Positions 6,675 to 15,129 of a stretch of 20,782 nt of DNA are shown piece by piece. The notes beneath the pieces are model-generated. The model was not told where the DNA came from. It worked only from the letters and a program-made list of their open reading frames with translations, and did no database searches. Source of the DNA: Phycisphaerales bacterium. Its GTDB lineage: Bacteria; Planctomycetota; Phycisphaerae; UBA1845; Fen-1342. The stretch spans positions 1 through 20,782 of the forward strand of contig JALHJL010000063.1 of NCBI GenBank assembly GCA_022839625.1, in the 5' to 3' direction. Every line of letters begins with the position of its first letter. Position 1 is the first letter of the stretch. The translations under genes and the position numbers were made by a program.

Positions 6675-8300
6675 CTACGCGAGATTCATGGTCATCAGGA
6701 ACAGCCGGTTGCTTTCGACCTTGTCCAGGCGGTTGCGGAGCAGTTCGACCGCTTCGACCGGATTCATATCGCTGAGCACGCGGCGGAGCATGTAAACCTT
6801 CTCGAGTTCCTGCGGGTGGAGCAGCAGCTCCTCTTTGCGCGTACCGGAGGCGGGGATGTTGATCGCCGGCCAGATGCGCTTGTCGACCAGCCGCCGATCC
6901 AGGTGCAGCTCGCTGTTGCCGGTACCCTTGAACTCCTCAAAGATGACCTCGTCCATCTTCGAGCCAGTATCGACCAGGGCGGTACCGATGATGGTCAGGC
7001 TGCCGCCCTCTTCGATGTTGCGGGCTGCCCCGAAGAACCGCTTGGGCTTCTGAAGCGCGTTGGCGTCCACACCGCCGGTCAGGATCTTGCCCGAGTGCGG
7101 GACCTCGGTGTTGTACGCCCGCGCAAGACGCGTGATCGAGTCGAGCAGGATCACGACGTCGTTGCCGTACTCGACCAGCCGCTTGGCCTTGTCGATGACC
7201 ATTTCGGCGACCTGTACGTGCCGGCTGGCGGGCTCGTCGAAGGTCGAGCTGATGACCTCAGCCTTGGTCGCGCGCTGCATCTCCGTCACTTCTTCCGGCC
7301 GCTCGTCGATCAGCAGGATGATGACCTTCGCGTCCTGGTGATTGTGCGTAATCGCGTTGGCCATCTTCTGCAGGAGCACGGTCTTGCCGGTCCGCGGCGG
7401 GGCGACGATCAGCATGCGCTGGCCCTTGCCGATCGGCGTCACCATGTCCACGATCCGCATGTTCAGCTCTTTGGGGTCCGTCTCCAGGTACAGGCGCTCA
7501 TCCGGGTGCAGCGGCGTCAGGTCCTCGAAGTTGGTCTTCTCGGTCACCATCTCCGGCGTCTCGTAGTTGATCGCCTCCACGCGCAGCAGCGCGAAGTAGC
7601 GCTCGGACTCCTTCGGCGGCCGAATCTGCCCGGCCACGATGTGGCCGTTGCGCAGGCCGAACCGGCGGATCTGAGACGGACTCACGTAGATGTCATCGGG
7701 GCAGGGCAGGTAGTTGTACTCCGGGCTGCGGAGAAACCCGAAGCCGTCGGGCAGCACCTCGAGCACGCCCTCGCCATAGAGCAGCCCGTTTTGGCTGATA
7801 CGACGCTTGAGAATCTGGAAGATCAGGTCCTGCTTGGGCAGCCCGACGTACTCCTCGATCCCTTCCTTCCGCGCCACCTCGTGCAGCTCGGCGACGCTCA
7901 TCTTCTGCAAGTCGGTGATGTGCAGCTCGCCGCGCTTGATCCGCTCGTACTTCTCGTGCGTCTCACGGTCGATGGGGGAGCTTTCGTCGTACTCGCCCTT
8001 GCGCTTCTTGGACTTCTTCTTGTGCTCCTCGGCAGGTGCCTCGGCGGCCGACGCTTCCTCGACGGCCACCTCCTCGGGCTGTTCGGCGTCCACCGCGTCG
8101 GCGGGCGAAGCGGCCTCGGGCGCCTCCTCGAGCACCTCCGTCGCGACGAACTGCGATCCGTCCCCGCCGGCGGCCTCTTCGGGCGGGCCGTGCCCCTCGG
8201 CGGCTTCGGGGGCCGTCTCGGCAGCCTCGTCCGGGATGCTCTCGATAACGTCTTGCAGCTTCTTCTTGCCGCGCGACGATCGCGTTGTCGACTTAGCCAT
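6675..8300 (-). CDS. rho: Transcription termination factor Rho with acidic N-terminal extension
   Basis: The 541-residue protein is the hexameric RNA-dependent ATPase that ends transcription (E. coli form, 419 residues). Residues 1-~108 are a low-complexity, Glu/Ala/Pro-rich extension ending in a KKKSKKRK cluster. Then come the Rho N-terminal helix domain (LQKMSVAELHEVARKEG, ~131-147), the RNA-binding cold-shock fold (YGEGVLEVLPDGFGFLR, ~175-191), the Walker A loop PPRTGKT (301-307), Walker B DVVILLDS (381-388), and the secondary RNA-binding loop region GGVDANALQKPKRFFGAARN (409-428). The ATG at 8300 has GGAG upstream, whereas a frame reaching 8378 has no better signal. coaE lies 92 bp upstream on the same strand, an arrangement I associate with planctomycetes. 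Confidence 0.97.
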   Translation of the reverse strand: MAKSTTRSSRGKKKLQDVIESIPDEAAETAPEAAEGHGPPEEAAGGDGSQFVATEVLEEAPEAASPADAVDAEQPEEVAVEEASAAEAPAEEHKKKSKKRKGEYDESSPIDRETHEKYERIKRGELHITDLQKMSVAELHEVARKEGIEEYVGLPKQDLIFQILKRRISQNGLLYGEGVLEVLPDGFGFLRSPEYNYLPCPDDIYVSPSQIRRFGLRNGHIVAGQIRPPKESERYFALLRVEAINYETPEMVTEKTNFEDLTPLHPDERLYLETDPKELNMRIVDMVTPIGKGQRMLIVAPPRTGKTVLLQKMANAITHNHQDAKVIILLIDERPEEVTEMQRATKAEVISSTFDEPASRHVQVAEMVIDKAKRLVEYGNDVVILLDSITRLARAYNTEVPHSGKILTGGVDANALQKPKRFFGAARNIEEGGSLTIIGTALVDTGSKMDEVIFEEFKGTGNSELHLDRRLVDKRIWPAINIPASGTRKEELLLHPQELEKVYMLRRVLSDMNPVEAVELLRNRLDKVESNRLFLMTMNLA

Positions 8301-8391
8301 GCTGGACTCCAGTAAAGGGGCGCTGCTCGCAACTCGGTCCGGCGAATTTTCCGAGACCCGCCGGCCAGCCTGCCGCACGCTCGTTGGTCAC

Positions 8392-9006
8392 CTATGCGTG
8401 CTGCGCCAGGATCGCTTGAAGAATGTCGGCCACCTGGGGGCGGAGCCGCTCGGCGGGTCCGTCGTTTTCCACGACGAACGCCGCCCGGGAGCGTTTCTCA
8501 ACCAGCGGTTTCTGACAACCTTCCCGCCGTTTGACTTCCTCGGCCGTCCAGCCGCGCTCTCGTCGGAGCCGCTCCAGCCGCCGCGCCTCGTCTGCGTTCA
8601 CAAAGACAATCGTGTCGCACTGGCGGTCAAGATGGCTTTCAAGCAGGAGCGGGGAATCGATGACGATGGCCTTGACTGCTGGATTACCTTCAACTGCTTG
8701 TATGATAGCCGCTTGGCGTTCGAGGATCAAGGGGTGCAGCAGGCCCTCCAAGCGTGCCTTCCGGGCCGCATCCCCAAATATGATGTCGGCAATCCGCCTC
8801 CGGTTCGGCAGCCCATCGGCCTGGACGACCTCGTCGCCCCACCACGACCGCAGGGTTTCCAGAATCTCCGCCCGCCGCAGGACCTCGTGGTTCAGCTTGT
8901 CCGAGTCGACGACCAGGCAGCCGAGACGCTCGAACTCAGCCGCCACACGCGACTTGCCGGCGCCTACGCCCCCGCACAACCCTATGATCGGCTTCTTGCC
9001 TGGCAC
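8392..9006 (-). CDS. coaE: Dephospho-CoA kinase
   Basis: The enzyme phosphorylates the ribose 3'-OH of dephospho-CoA, the last step of coenzyme A synthesis, in the cytoplasm. With the chosen start it has 204 residues, the usual family length. It shows the P-loop GGVGAGKS (12-19), the DSDKLNHEVL motif, the RRRIADIIFGD segment, and DSPLLLES, which matches the family's PLL motif. The start is uncertain: the GTG at 9006 begins just before the P-loop strand, while in-frame GTG (9033) and TTG (9078) codons lie upstream; none has a strong ribosome site. rho follows on the same strand. Confidence 0.92.
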   Translation of the reverse strand: MPGKKPIIGLCGGVGAGKSRVAAEFERLGCLVVDSDKLNHEVLRRAEILETLRSWWGDEVVQADGLPNRRRIADIIFGDAARKARLEGLLHPLILERQAAIIQAVEGNPAVKAIVIDSPLLLESHLDRQCDTIVFVNADEARRLERLRRERGWTAEEVKRREGCQKPLVEKRSRAAFVVENDGPAERLRPQVADILQAILAQHA

Positions 9007-9418
9007 ACCCTGACCCGCTGATCCCGACAGCACATACCCCCATGTCCACCTTGTGCTCCAGACCGGGCCGGCTGTCAAGTACGCGCCACAGCTCGCGGGG
9101 CCGCGGCGAAAAAGGCGGCAGACGCCGGCCCGCCTGTACGATAAGGTCCATAGCCAGGCGACAGTGGAGCGCAGGCCCGCGATATCGCTGACACCGCATT
9201 GGGCCGTGCGCGCGCACGATGGGGATCGGGTGCGGCACGTGCCCCGCTTCGGCTGACAGCAGGCGTGCCTGTTGCGACCTCACGCGGCTGGCTAAGATGC
9301 CGCGCATCCGGTCGAACGGGTGCTGCTGGGATCGAGCACGGGACGGCGGCCAGCATGGGTTCTCAGCGGCCGGCAGCCGGGCCGCGCAGGTCGGAGTGCT
9401 GTTCGCGAAGGGCAAGGC
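9007..9418. other. Intergenic region between divergent coaE and the repeat lipoprotein
   Basis: These 412 bases must contain promoters for coaE (minus) and the downstream plus-strand lipoprotein gene, but I could not find a matched -35/-10 pair in either direction. Reading frames here look like GC-driven noise. No repeats or RNA genes recognised. Confidence 0.4.
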
Positions 9419-10348
9419 ATGAACAGGCACATGGGTATGGTCGCCGGTCGCACGCCATCGCTGGCTCTCTTGTTGGCGACGAGTGGCATGTTCGCCTGCG
9501 CGGTGCTGTCGTTCGGTTGTTGGTCCGAGGAAGCGGCGCCGCACGACTTGGTCGCGCACGTCGCCGCTATGGCCGGGGTGCTCGGGGATGTCCCCAAGGC
9601 TGATGCGGTCCGCCAGGGCGATTGCGACGGAGGGCCCATCGAGGACTTCGACGCGGACGGCGTACCCGATTGCATCGACAACTGTCCCGAGGTGCGCAAC
9701 GCCGACCAGGCCGACAGCGACGGGGACGGGATCGGCGACGCCTGCGACGCGTACGACGGCGATAACCGGGTCGACGACGACGGCGACGGCATCGCCAATG
9801 GCACGGACAACTGCCCGTTCGTGCCAAATGAAGACCAGGCGGATCGGGACCAGGACCGGGTCGGCGACGTTTGCGATAACTGTCCAGACGCACCCAATCC
9901 GCAACAGACCGACCGCGACGGCGATGGCGTCGGGGATGCCTGCGACAACTGCCGGGATGTGCCCAATGCAGACCAGGCGGACCCCGACGAGGACGGAATC
10001 GGCACCGCCTGCGACAACTGTCCGGACGTCGCCAACCCGGGGCAGCGCGACGCCGACGCCGACGGCGTGGGAGACGCCTGCGACAATTGCCCGGAGCTCG
10101 CCAACCCCGATCAGCTCGACAGCGATGGTGACGGCATAGGCGACGCCTGTACGCCGGAACCGCTGCCGCCGCCCTGCTGTGGCTGCGGCTGCGGGCTCGT
10201 TGAGATGTTTCCGCTCACCGTGCTGGGGTTGGCGGCCATCAGGCACGGGCGCAGAGTGCCTCTTCTGCCGCGCTTCGGCTCTGCGGCGTCCTGCCGGCGC
10301 GGAACACGCGAGCCGCATGCCGCACTCCGCGGTTCCACGCATGAATGA
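9419..10348 (+). CDS. Thrombospondin type-3 repeat lipoprotein with Cys-rich C-terminal anchor-like segment
   Basis: The 309-residue protein has a lipoprotein signal (hydrophobic core, then LSFGC, Cys34). Residues ~70-245 are tandem Ca2+-binding type-3 repeats with the pattern D-x-D-x-DG-(V/I)-GD-x-CDNCP-x-x-x-N-x-x-Q, about seven units. After a proline stretch comes CCGCGCG (253-259), a hydrophobic segment (MFPLTVLGLAA) and a basic HGRR. This order (Cys-rich motif, membrane span, Arg) resembles C-terminal sorting signals such as MYXO-CTERM. A further ~30 residues follow, which is unusual for such a signal. The start at 9419 is supported by an AAGG site and the signal peptide; the frame is open to 9320 but without these. 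Probably a secreted, calcium-stabilised surface protein. Confidence 0.88.
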   Translation: MNRHMGMVAGRTPSLALLLATSGMFACAVLSFGCWSEEAAPHDLVAHVAAMAGVLGDVPKADAVRQGDCDGGPIEDFDADGVPDCIDNCPEVRNADQADSDGDGIGDACDAYDGDNRVDDDGDGIANGTDNCPFVPNEDQADRDQDRVGDVCDNCPDAPNPQQTDRDGDGVGDACDNCRDVPNADQADPDEDGIGTACDNCPDVANPGQRDADADGVGDACDNCPELANPDQLDSDGDGIGDACTPEPLPPPCCGCGCGLVEMFPLTVLGLAAIRHGRRVPLLPRFGSAASCRRGTREPHAALRGSTHE

Positions 10349-10461
10349 CAGCGGTCCACAGTGCTCAGCTTGATGTAGCGAGAAGGGGGGGACTCAACCG
10401 CGGCCGGCGGGACGGAAGCGGCAGCGGGTCTGGTCGGCCGGGTCCGTGCTCGCGCCGGCCG

Positions 10462-10788
10462 TCACTCCGCCGGCTCGAGCACGCACCGCATGGAGCCGCA
10501 GCAACGCTCGATCCGCGGATCAGGGCCGTAAGCGTGAATCTGCTGCTGCTTGTACTCCGCCTGCTCGAACACCAGCGTCGCGACGATGACCCGGCCGGTG
10601 GTATCGACCTCGCACGCCATGCGGTAGGCCGTCTCCAGGCTGTGACGAAACAGCTTGCTGAGCATCTCGATCACGTAGGCGTAGGTGTGGTCGTCGTCGT
10701 CCAGCAGCACGACGTGCCAGAGCGGGGCGGTCCGCGGCGCCGGCTGTGCCGCCTGGACCTCCGGACAAACGTGCTGTTCCGCCGCCAT
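10462..10788 (-). CDS. clpS: ClpS-family ATP-dependent protease adaptor
   Basis: The 108-residue protein delivers N-degron substrates to the ClpA or ClpC unfoldase. The core fold is present: LWHVVLLDDDDHTYAYVIEML, then EVDTTGRVIVAT and the E-x-K-x-x-QIHAYGPD segment. Compared with E. coli ClpS, the binding-pocket Asn34 becomes Asp and the His66 position (EVHEKG) becomes Asp (EVDTTG), so substrate preference may differ. The C-terminus (CCGSMRCVLEPAE) resembles planctomycete forms. I chose the ATG at 10788: GGAG lies upstream, and the extended -10 promoter at 10824-10832 would place the RNA start near 10817, too late for the alternative GTG at 10818. No clpA or clpC is nearby. Confidence 0.88.
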   Translation of the reverse strand: MAAEQHVCPEVQAAQPAPRTAPLWHVVLLDDDDHTYAYVIEMLSKLFRHSLETAYRMACEVDTTGRVIVATLVFEQAEYKQQQIHAYGPDPRIERCCGSMRCVLEPAE

Positions 10789-10823
10789 CGGGTTGGCTCC
10801 GCAAGCCGAACGTGACACCCTGT

Positions 10824-10832
10824 ATCATACCA
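10824..10832 (-). promoter_or_regulatory. Extended -10 promoter of clpS
   Basis: The minus strand reads TGG-TATGAT, an extended -10 (TGn-TATAAT with five of six hexamer matches). No good -35 is visible, which is acceptable for an extended -10. The predicted transcript start near 10817 gives a leader of about 29 nt. Confidence 0.5.
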
Positions 10833-11045
10833 ACCGAGGCCACGTGGGCGCGCGGCAGAATTGCGGGGCGCTGCCTGGACGGCGGACGGGTGTAGGCGAC
10901 GGCGGATGCTGCGGAGGCAATGCGGCGGGCGGACCTTGCATTGACCGTGGAACGTCGGAAGGGATTCCGGCTGCGACGGGCGCGGAAAGGGGCTTTCGCG
11001 CCCACCGTCGCACTGCGGCAGCCGGCCGTTCCGCACGCCCGCCGG

Positions 11046-12029
11046 TCAACCCTTGAGCTTGCGGACCTCCGCGGTCAACGCCGGCACCACCTTGAAGAGG
11101 TCGCCGACGATGCCGTAATCCGCCAGCTTGAAGATGGGCGCCTCCTTGTCGGAGTTGACCGCCACGATGACCTTGCTGCCGCGCATGCCCGCCAAGTGCT
11201 GGATCGCGCCGCTGATGCCGCAGGCGATGTACAGCCGGGGCGTCACCGTCTTGCCGGTCAGGCCGACCTGGCGGCTGTGCGGTTGGTAGCCGGCGTCGCA
11301 GGCGGCGCGCGAGGCGCCGACGGCTGCGTCCAGCTCGGAGGCCAGCTCGAACAGAATCTTGAAGTTGTCCTCGTTCTTCAGCGCCCGCCCGCCGGAGACG
11401 ATGATGTCGGCCTCCGTAACGTCCTTGATCGCGCCGCCAGCCTTGGCGATTTCCTTGACCGTGACGCGCTCGTCGCCGGCTGCGGGCGCATACGCGAGTG
11501 TCTCGCGCGCCGCGCCGCCGCCGCCCGATGGGGCCGCGAAGGCATTGGGACGGACGGACGCGATCGCCAGCCGGTCCTTCGGAAAGCGCACGTGGCAGAA
11601 CGCCTTGCCGTTGTAGACCGGGCGCCGCACGTCCAACGTCCCGTCGTCGGCCATGCTCAGTTCGACGACGTCGGTGGCCAAAGCGGCCTGGCAGCGGGCC
11701 GCCACTCGCGGCCCCAGGTCGCGGCCCATGAAGGTCGCGGCCAGCAGCATCACGCGCGGCTGGACCTTCGCCAGCACTTCCGCCAGCGCCGCGCGGTAGC
11801 GCAGCACGGAGTACAACGCCAGCGCGCCGTCGCTGACGGTGACAATCCGGTCGACGCCCATCTGGTCGACGGCCGCCACGGCCGCGTCCAGCTTGTCCCC
11901 GATCAGGCATGCCACCACCTGGCCCCCCGTCTTGGCGGCCAGCGCCTTGGCGGGCGTGACGGCCTGAAGCGCCGCGGGGTGGACCTGGTCGTTCCGCTGT
12001 TCCACAAAAAGGAGAATATCGTTCGTCAT
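11046..12029 (-). CDS. etfA: Electron transfer flavoprotein alpha subunit
   Basis: This 327-residue subunit binds FAD and, with EtfB, passes electrons from flavin dehydrogenases to a membrane quinone reductase. The N-terminal domain (residues 1-~190) has the family's adenine-nucleotide hydrolase-like fold with LLAATFMGRDLGPRVAARC. The C-terminal FAD domain shows SGGRALKNEDNF, VGASRAACDAGY, QVGLTGKTVTPRLYIACGISGAIQH, and N-x-D-x-x-API, all typical of EtfA. The start at 12029 has only a weak ribosome site. etfB lies 98 bp upstream on the same strand, so the pair is probably co-transcribed. No acyl-CoA dehydrogenase is adjacent to name the donor. Confidence 0.96.
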   Translation of the reverse strand: MTNDILLFVEQRNDQVHPAALQAVTPAKALAAKTGGQVVACLIGDKLDAAVAAVDQMGVDRIVTVSDGALALYSVLRYRAALAEVLAKVQPRVMLLAATFMGRDLGPRVAARCQAALATDVVELSMADDGTLDVRRPVYNGKAFCHVRFPKDRLAIASVRPNAFAAPSGGGGAARETLAYAPAAGDERVTVKEIAKAGGAIKDVTEADIIVSGGRALKNEDNFKILFELASELDAAVGASRAACDAGYQPHSRQVGLTGKTVTPRLYIACGISGAIQHLAGMRGSKVIVAVNSDKEAPIFKLADYGIVGDLFKVVPALTAEVRKLKG

Positions 12030-12127
12030 CGCAAGCTCTCAGGTTACTTTCGAGTTCTCTGGTACCGGCACCCGGACGGCGGATGATGAGGATGCAACGC
12101 CCGTGCCGCCACGGATTTCCTCGTGCT

Positions 12128-12922
12128 CTATATGACTTTGGCCTCTTCGCGCAGCAGCTGCACCAGCGCCTGTGCGGCCTGCTCCGGCTCGCCGTCGAGC
12201 ATCTTGCCCGGCGGACGCTCGGGCGGCGGCTGGAACGTGTGCAACGTGGTGCCGCCGAGCGCGCCGACGGTCTCGGCAAACCCGCTCACATCGGCGGCCT
12301 TCAAGACCTTCACGGGCTTCTTTTTGGCCTTCATCAGGTTGGGCAGCGAGGGGTAGCGCATCTCGCACAGGCCCTTGTCGCACGTCACCACCGCCGGCAG
12401 GACCACCTCGACGATCTCCTCGGCCCCCTCGATTCGCCGATGAGCGGTGAAGGACTTGCCGTCGTCGGCCAGCATGAGCTTGACGGCGGCGCCGACGTGC
12501 GGGACGTCGAGCAGTTCCGCCAGCGCGGGTCCGAGCTGCCCGCTGTCGAGGTCGATCTCCTGTTTGCCGAGCACCACCAGGGCGTAACCGCCGGCCTTCA
12601 CTGCCGCGGCGATGAGGGCCGCGGTCTGGAGCTCGTCGAGCTTGTCAAAGGCGGGGTCCTCAAGATGGATGCCGTCATCCGCCCCGACGGCGAGCGCGGT
12701 GCGCAGCGCCTCCGCCGCCTGCGCCGGGCCGACGATCAGTGCCGTGACGCTCTCGACATCCTTGCGCTTCTCACGGAGCTGGACGGCCTGTTCGATCGCG
12801 AACTCGTCAAAGGGGTTGACCACCATCTTGACCCCCGTGCGGTCGATGTCCTGACCGTCCGGGCGGATCTTGATGGCGGTGGTGGAATCGGGCACCTGAC
12901 GTACGACAACCAACACTCTCAT
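12128..12922 (-). CDS. etfB: Electron transfer flavoprotein beta subunit
   Basis: This 264-residue partner of EtfA binds AMP or a second flavin. Family signatures are VVNPFDEFAIEQA, GKQEIDLDSGQ, and the signature region RRIEGAEEIVEVVLPAVVTC...EMRYPSLPNLMKAKKKPV. Full length. The ATG at 12922 follows GAGGGAG. It is transcribed away from metF; the 213-bp gap has AT-rich pieces (TATAGA, TTATTAT on the minus strand) that could be -10 elements, but no clear -35. Whether this is an ordinary or an electron-bifurcating ETF cannot be decided here. Confidence 0.96.
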   Translation of the reverse strand: MRVLVVVRQVPDSTTAIKIRPDGQDIDRTGVKMVVNPFDEFAIEQAVQLREKRKDVESVTALIVGPAQAAEALRTALAVGADDGIHLEDPAFDKLDELQTAALIAAAVKAGGYALVVLGKQEIDLDSGQLGPALAELLDVPHVGAAVKLMLADDGKSFTAHRRIEGAEEIVEVVLPAVVTCDKGLCEMRYPSLPNLMKAKKKPVKVLKAADVSGFAETVGALGGTTLHTFQPPPERPPGKMLDGEPEQAAQALVQLLREEAKVI

Positions 12923-13135
12923 ACGCGCTCCCTCAAGTTAGCAGGGACAAGCCGCTCTATAGACTCGCCATAATAAAGGCTTGCCGATGGGCCGCCAAGC
13001 ACCTTGGCGAACGCCGCGTTTCGTGGTAGATCAACGCCGCGGGCCGAACCGGGCTGCGCCGTGCGGTGGGTACCGACCCCTTCCCGCACGGCCCAGGAAC
13101 AACGGCACCCGGCCAGGCCCACACAGGACGCCCCC

Positions 13136-14029
13136 ATGCGCATCCGCGAGCTGCTCACCACTGGCCGCCCAAGCTTCTCCTTCGAGTTCTTCCCACCCAA
13201 GGACGAAGCCGGCTTCGCACAGCTCCGCGAGACGCTCGCCTCCCTGCGCGAGCTGCGCCCCACCTACGTCTCCGTGACCTATGGCACCGGCGGCAGCACG
13301 CGCCGCCAGACCATCGAACTCGTCACGAGCCTGCGGGCGGATTACGGCATCGAAGCCATGGCCCACGTGACCTGCGTGAACGCTTCCCGGGATGAGCTCT
13401 TGCGCGTGCTGGAGTACCTCGACGAGTCCAACATCGAGAATGTCCTGGCGCTGCGCGGCGACCCGCCGGCCGCCGGGCCGTTCACGCCGCACCCGGCCGG
13501 TTTCGCACATGCCAGCGAACTGGCGGCCTTCGCGCGCCGCTACTTCGACTTCTGCCTGGGCGGGGCCTGCTACCCCGAGAAACACGTCGAAGCCCTTAGC
13601 CCGGAGGTCGACCTGGACAACCTGAAGCACAAGGTCGAGGCGGGGTGCGAATACCTCATCACCCAGCTCTTCTTCGACAACCAGCGGTACTTCGACTTCG
13701 TCGGGCGGGCCCGCGCGGCCGGCATCGGCGTACCCATCATCCCCGGCATTATGCCCATCACCAACGTCCGGCAGATCGAGCGCTTCACCCGCCAGTGCGG
13801 AGCGACGATTCCCGAGCCGCTGCGCAGCGAGCTGCGGCGGTTGCAGGACGACCCGCACGCGGTGTTGTCGCTCGGCGTCGCCCATGCGACGGCGCAGTGC
13901 GTCGAGCTGTTGCAGCGCGGCGCGCCGGGGATCCACTTCTACACGCTGAACAAATCCCCCGCGACCCGGACGATCCTCATGGCGATTCGAACGATCTACC
14001 CGCCGGCCCGCTATCCGGCCGCGAGTTGA
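13136..14029 (+). CDS. metF: 5,10-methylenetetrahydrofolate reductase
   Basis: The 297-residue flavoenzyme reduces methylene-THF to methyl-THF with NAD(P)H, supplying the methyl group for methionine. The length equals E. coli MetF (296). Visible features are SFEFFPPK (15-22, with the catalytic Glu), SVTYGTGGSTR (46-56), ALRGDPP (with the Asp that contacts flavin/folate), TQLFFDN, and PGIMPITN. The ATG at 13136 has AGGA 8 nt upstream and fits the family start; a longer frame exists but lacks homology. It is divergent from etfBA and convergent with the PEP-CTERM gene. No metH or other Met gene is nearby. Confidence 0.96.
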   Translation: MRIRELLTTGRPSFSFEFFPPKDEAGFAQLRETLASLRELRPTYVSVTYGTGGSTRRQTIELVTSLRADYGIEAMAHVTCVNASRDELLRVLEYLDESNIENVLALRGDPPAAGPFTPHPAGFAHASELAAFARRYFDFCLGGACYPEKHVEALSPEVDLDNLKHKVEAGCEYLITQLFFDNQRYFDFVGRARAAGIGVPIIPGIMPITNVRQIERFTRQCGATIPEPLRSELRRLQDDPHAVLSLGVAHATAQCVELLQRGAPGIHFYTLNKSPATRTILMAIRTIYPPARYPAAS

Positions 14030-14146
14030 AACACGGTCGGCAACTCAGCGACGCGCGCAAGCACCAGGATTTCGCAATACAGGCCGCGCACCTCCCAGGT
14101 ACGCTGATCGCCGGTGCGCGCGCCTGGCTGTCGGCCGCAATACGGA

Positions 14147-14175
14147 ATGGGCCCCGACGCCTGGCCGGAGCCCAT
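14147..14175. terminator. Hairpin between convergent metF and PEP-CTERM genes
   Basis: ATGGGC-c-CCG and CGG-a-GCCCAT form a nine-pair stem with one mismatch. It lies 118 bp after metF and 137 bp before the PEP-CTERM stop, so it could end transcripts from either side. No U-tract follows on either strand, so the assignment is weak. Confidence 0.35.
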
Positions 14176-14311
14176 CCGCGGGGGATCGAGAGAAGAGAAG
14201 TCGAAGGCCGACGGCGCCGCAGCAGTGCATACGCGCGCAGCGTGGCCGCCGTCAGACAGGAGTCTGTGCGCGGGCACATGCCGCTGGCGCGAAACGCCGC
14301 GTCCCCGGGGG

Positions 14312-14920
14312 TTACCGGCGCCGCCGAAGCAGAAGGACCGCCCCGGCCGCGAGCATGGTGACGGTCGCCGGCTCCGGTATCGTAGCGCGCATGTCATCGA
14401 ACACGATGGGCAAGCCGATGGCCTCGCTGCCGCGCACTTCGACGCGGCTGATAGGGGTGGTGCTGCTCCACCCGTGCCAGCTCCACTGGCCCAGATCGAT
14501 TCTCAGCGGGACCGTATCGATCACCTGACCGTTCACGTCCATGAAGGTCACGCTGCCGCCGGAGAGGATGTCGGTCGTGCCGATGTAACCGCCGAACTGC
14601 ATCACCGGCGTGGTGAACTCGAAGGCCGCCCAGCCCGTGACCGAACCCCCCATCAGGTTGCCGCTGTAGGGGTAGATGTACGTGTCGGTGGGGACGCTGT
14701 AGAGGCTGATGGCGATCATGCAGTAGTGGGCGATGATGTCGTCGAACGTGCCCTGCCCTTCGAAGATCGCGAAGGGCGCAGGGTAGCCGCCGGGCGGGTA
14801 GAGATTCTCGAAGCCTTCAAACATGTCCCCGGTGAACTCGGGGATCTCGACGACGGCCGCATTACCGAGGGACACAGCCCCGAGTAGACCGGCGACGGCC
14901 AGGACGTATCTGAAGCGCAT
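14312..14920 (-). CDS. PEP-CTERM sorting-domain protein
   Basis: The 202-residue exported protein has an N-terminal signal peptide (MRFRYVLAVAGLLGAVSLGNA) and a C-terminal PEP-CTERM tail: IPEPATVTMLAAGAVLLLRRRR (181-202), i.e. PEP motif, membrane span, Arg cluster. Such proteins are processed by exosortase and usually become surface or extracellular-matrix proteins. The middle part is beta-rich and aromatic (Gly, Tyr, Trp, Phe), with no named domain recognised; phrases like GWAAFEFTTPVMQFGGYIG fit a lectin-like sandwich. The ATG at 14920 has GGAGGAG just upstream. It is divergent from the helix-turn-helix-type gene. No exosortase is in the window. Confidence 0.9.
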   Translation of the reverse strand: MRFRYVLAVAGLLGAVSLGNAAVVEIPEFTGDMFEGFENLYPPGGYPAPFAIFEGQGTFDDIIAHYCMIAISLYSVPTDTYIYPYSGNLMGGSVTGWAAFEFTTPVMQFGGYIGTTDILSGGSVTFMDVNGQVIDTVPLRIDLGQWSWHGWSSTTPISRVEVRGSEAIGLPIVFDDMRATIPEPATVTMLAAGAVLLLRRRR

Positions 14921-14982
14921 TGCCACTCCTCCTTCCAGAGAGCCGTTGGCGGACGGCGCACGCGCGCGGTCCACATTGGCAT

Positions 14983-15011
14983 AGGATACATCCTTGGCCA
15001 CATGTGTGCAA
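14983..15011 (-). promoter_or_regulatory. Possible promoter of the PEP-CTERM gene
   Basis: On the minus strand TTGCAC and TATCCT are separated by exactly 17 bp, about 60 bp upstream of the start codon. The -35 match is weak (three of six); the -10 matches four of six. Confidence 0.3.
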
Positions 15012-15014
15012 GTG

Positions 15015-15036
15015 TCTCTGCGAGTATTTGCAGAGA
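15015..15036. promoter_or_regulatory. Operator-like inverted repeat between divergent genes
   Basis: TCTCTGC and GCAGAGA form a perfect 7-bp inverted repeat separated by 8 bp. It sits just upstream of the possible PEP-CTERM promoter and upstream of the divergent HTH-type gene, a common place for a shared operator. No regulator has been shown to bind it. Confidence 0.35.
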
Positions 15037-15073
15037 TGTCTTCACAATGATCTGGAACGTAAGGCCAAGATCG

Positions 15074-15102
15074 TTTACAATGGCCCCGGACAGAGCTAAG
15101 GT
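15074..15102 (+). promoter_or_regulatory. Possible promoter of the HTH-type gene
   Basis: TTTACA (five of six to the -35 consensus) is followed after 17 bp by TAAGGT (three of six to the -10). The start codon is about 28 bp downstream. Confidence 0.3.
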
Positions 15103-15129
15103 ACCGATAACGCCTTGGAGGTAAACGCC

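Noticed and set aside
6585..8315. 576-residue plus-strand reading frame opposite rho
   Set aside because: It is a shadow of rho caused by high third-position GC; its Leu/Asp/Val/Arg-rich translation has no domain.
10825..12279. 484-residue minus-strand frame overlapping etfA and part of etfB
   Set aside because: It runs in another frame of the same strand as two well-supported etf genes and is Arg/Gly-rich noise.
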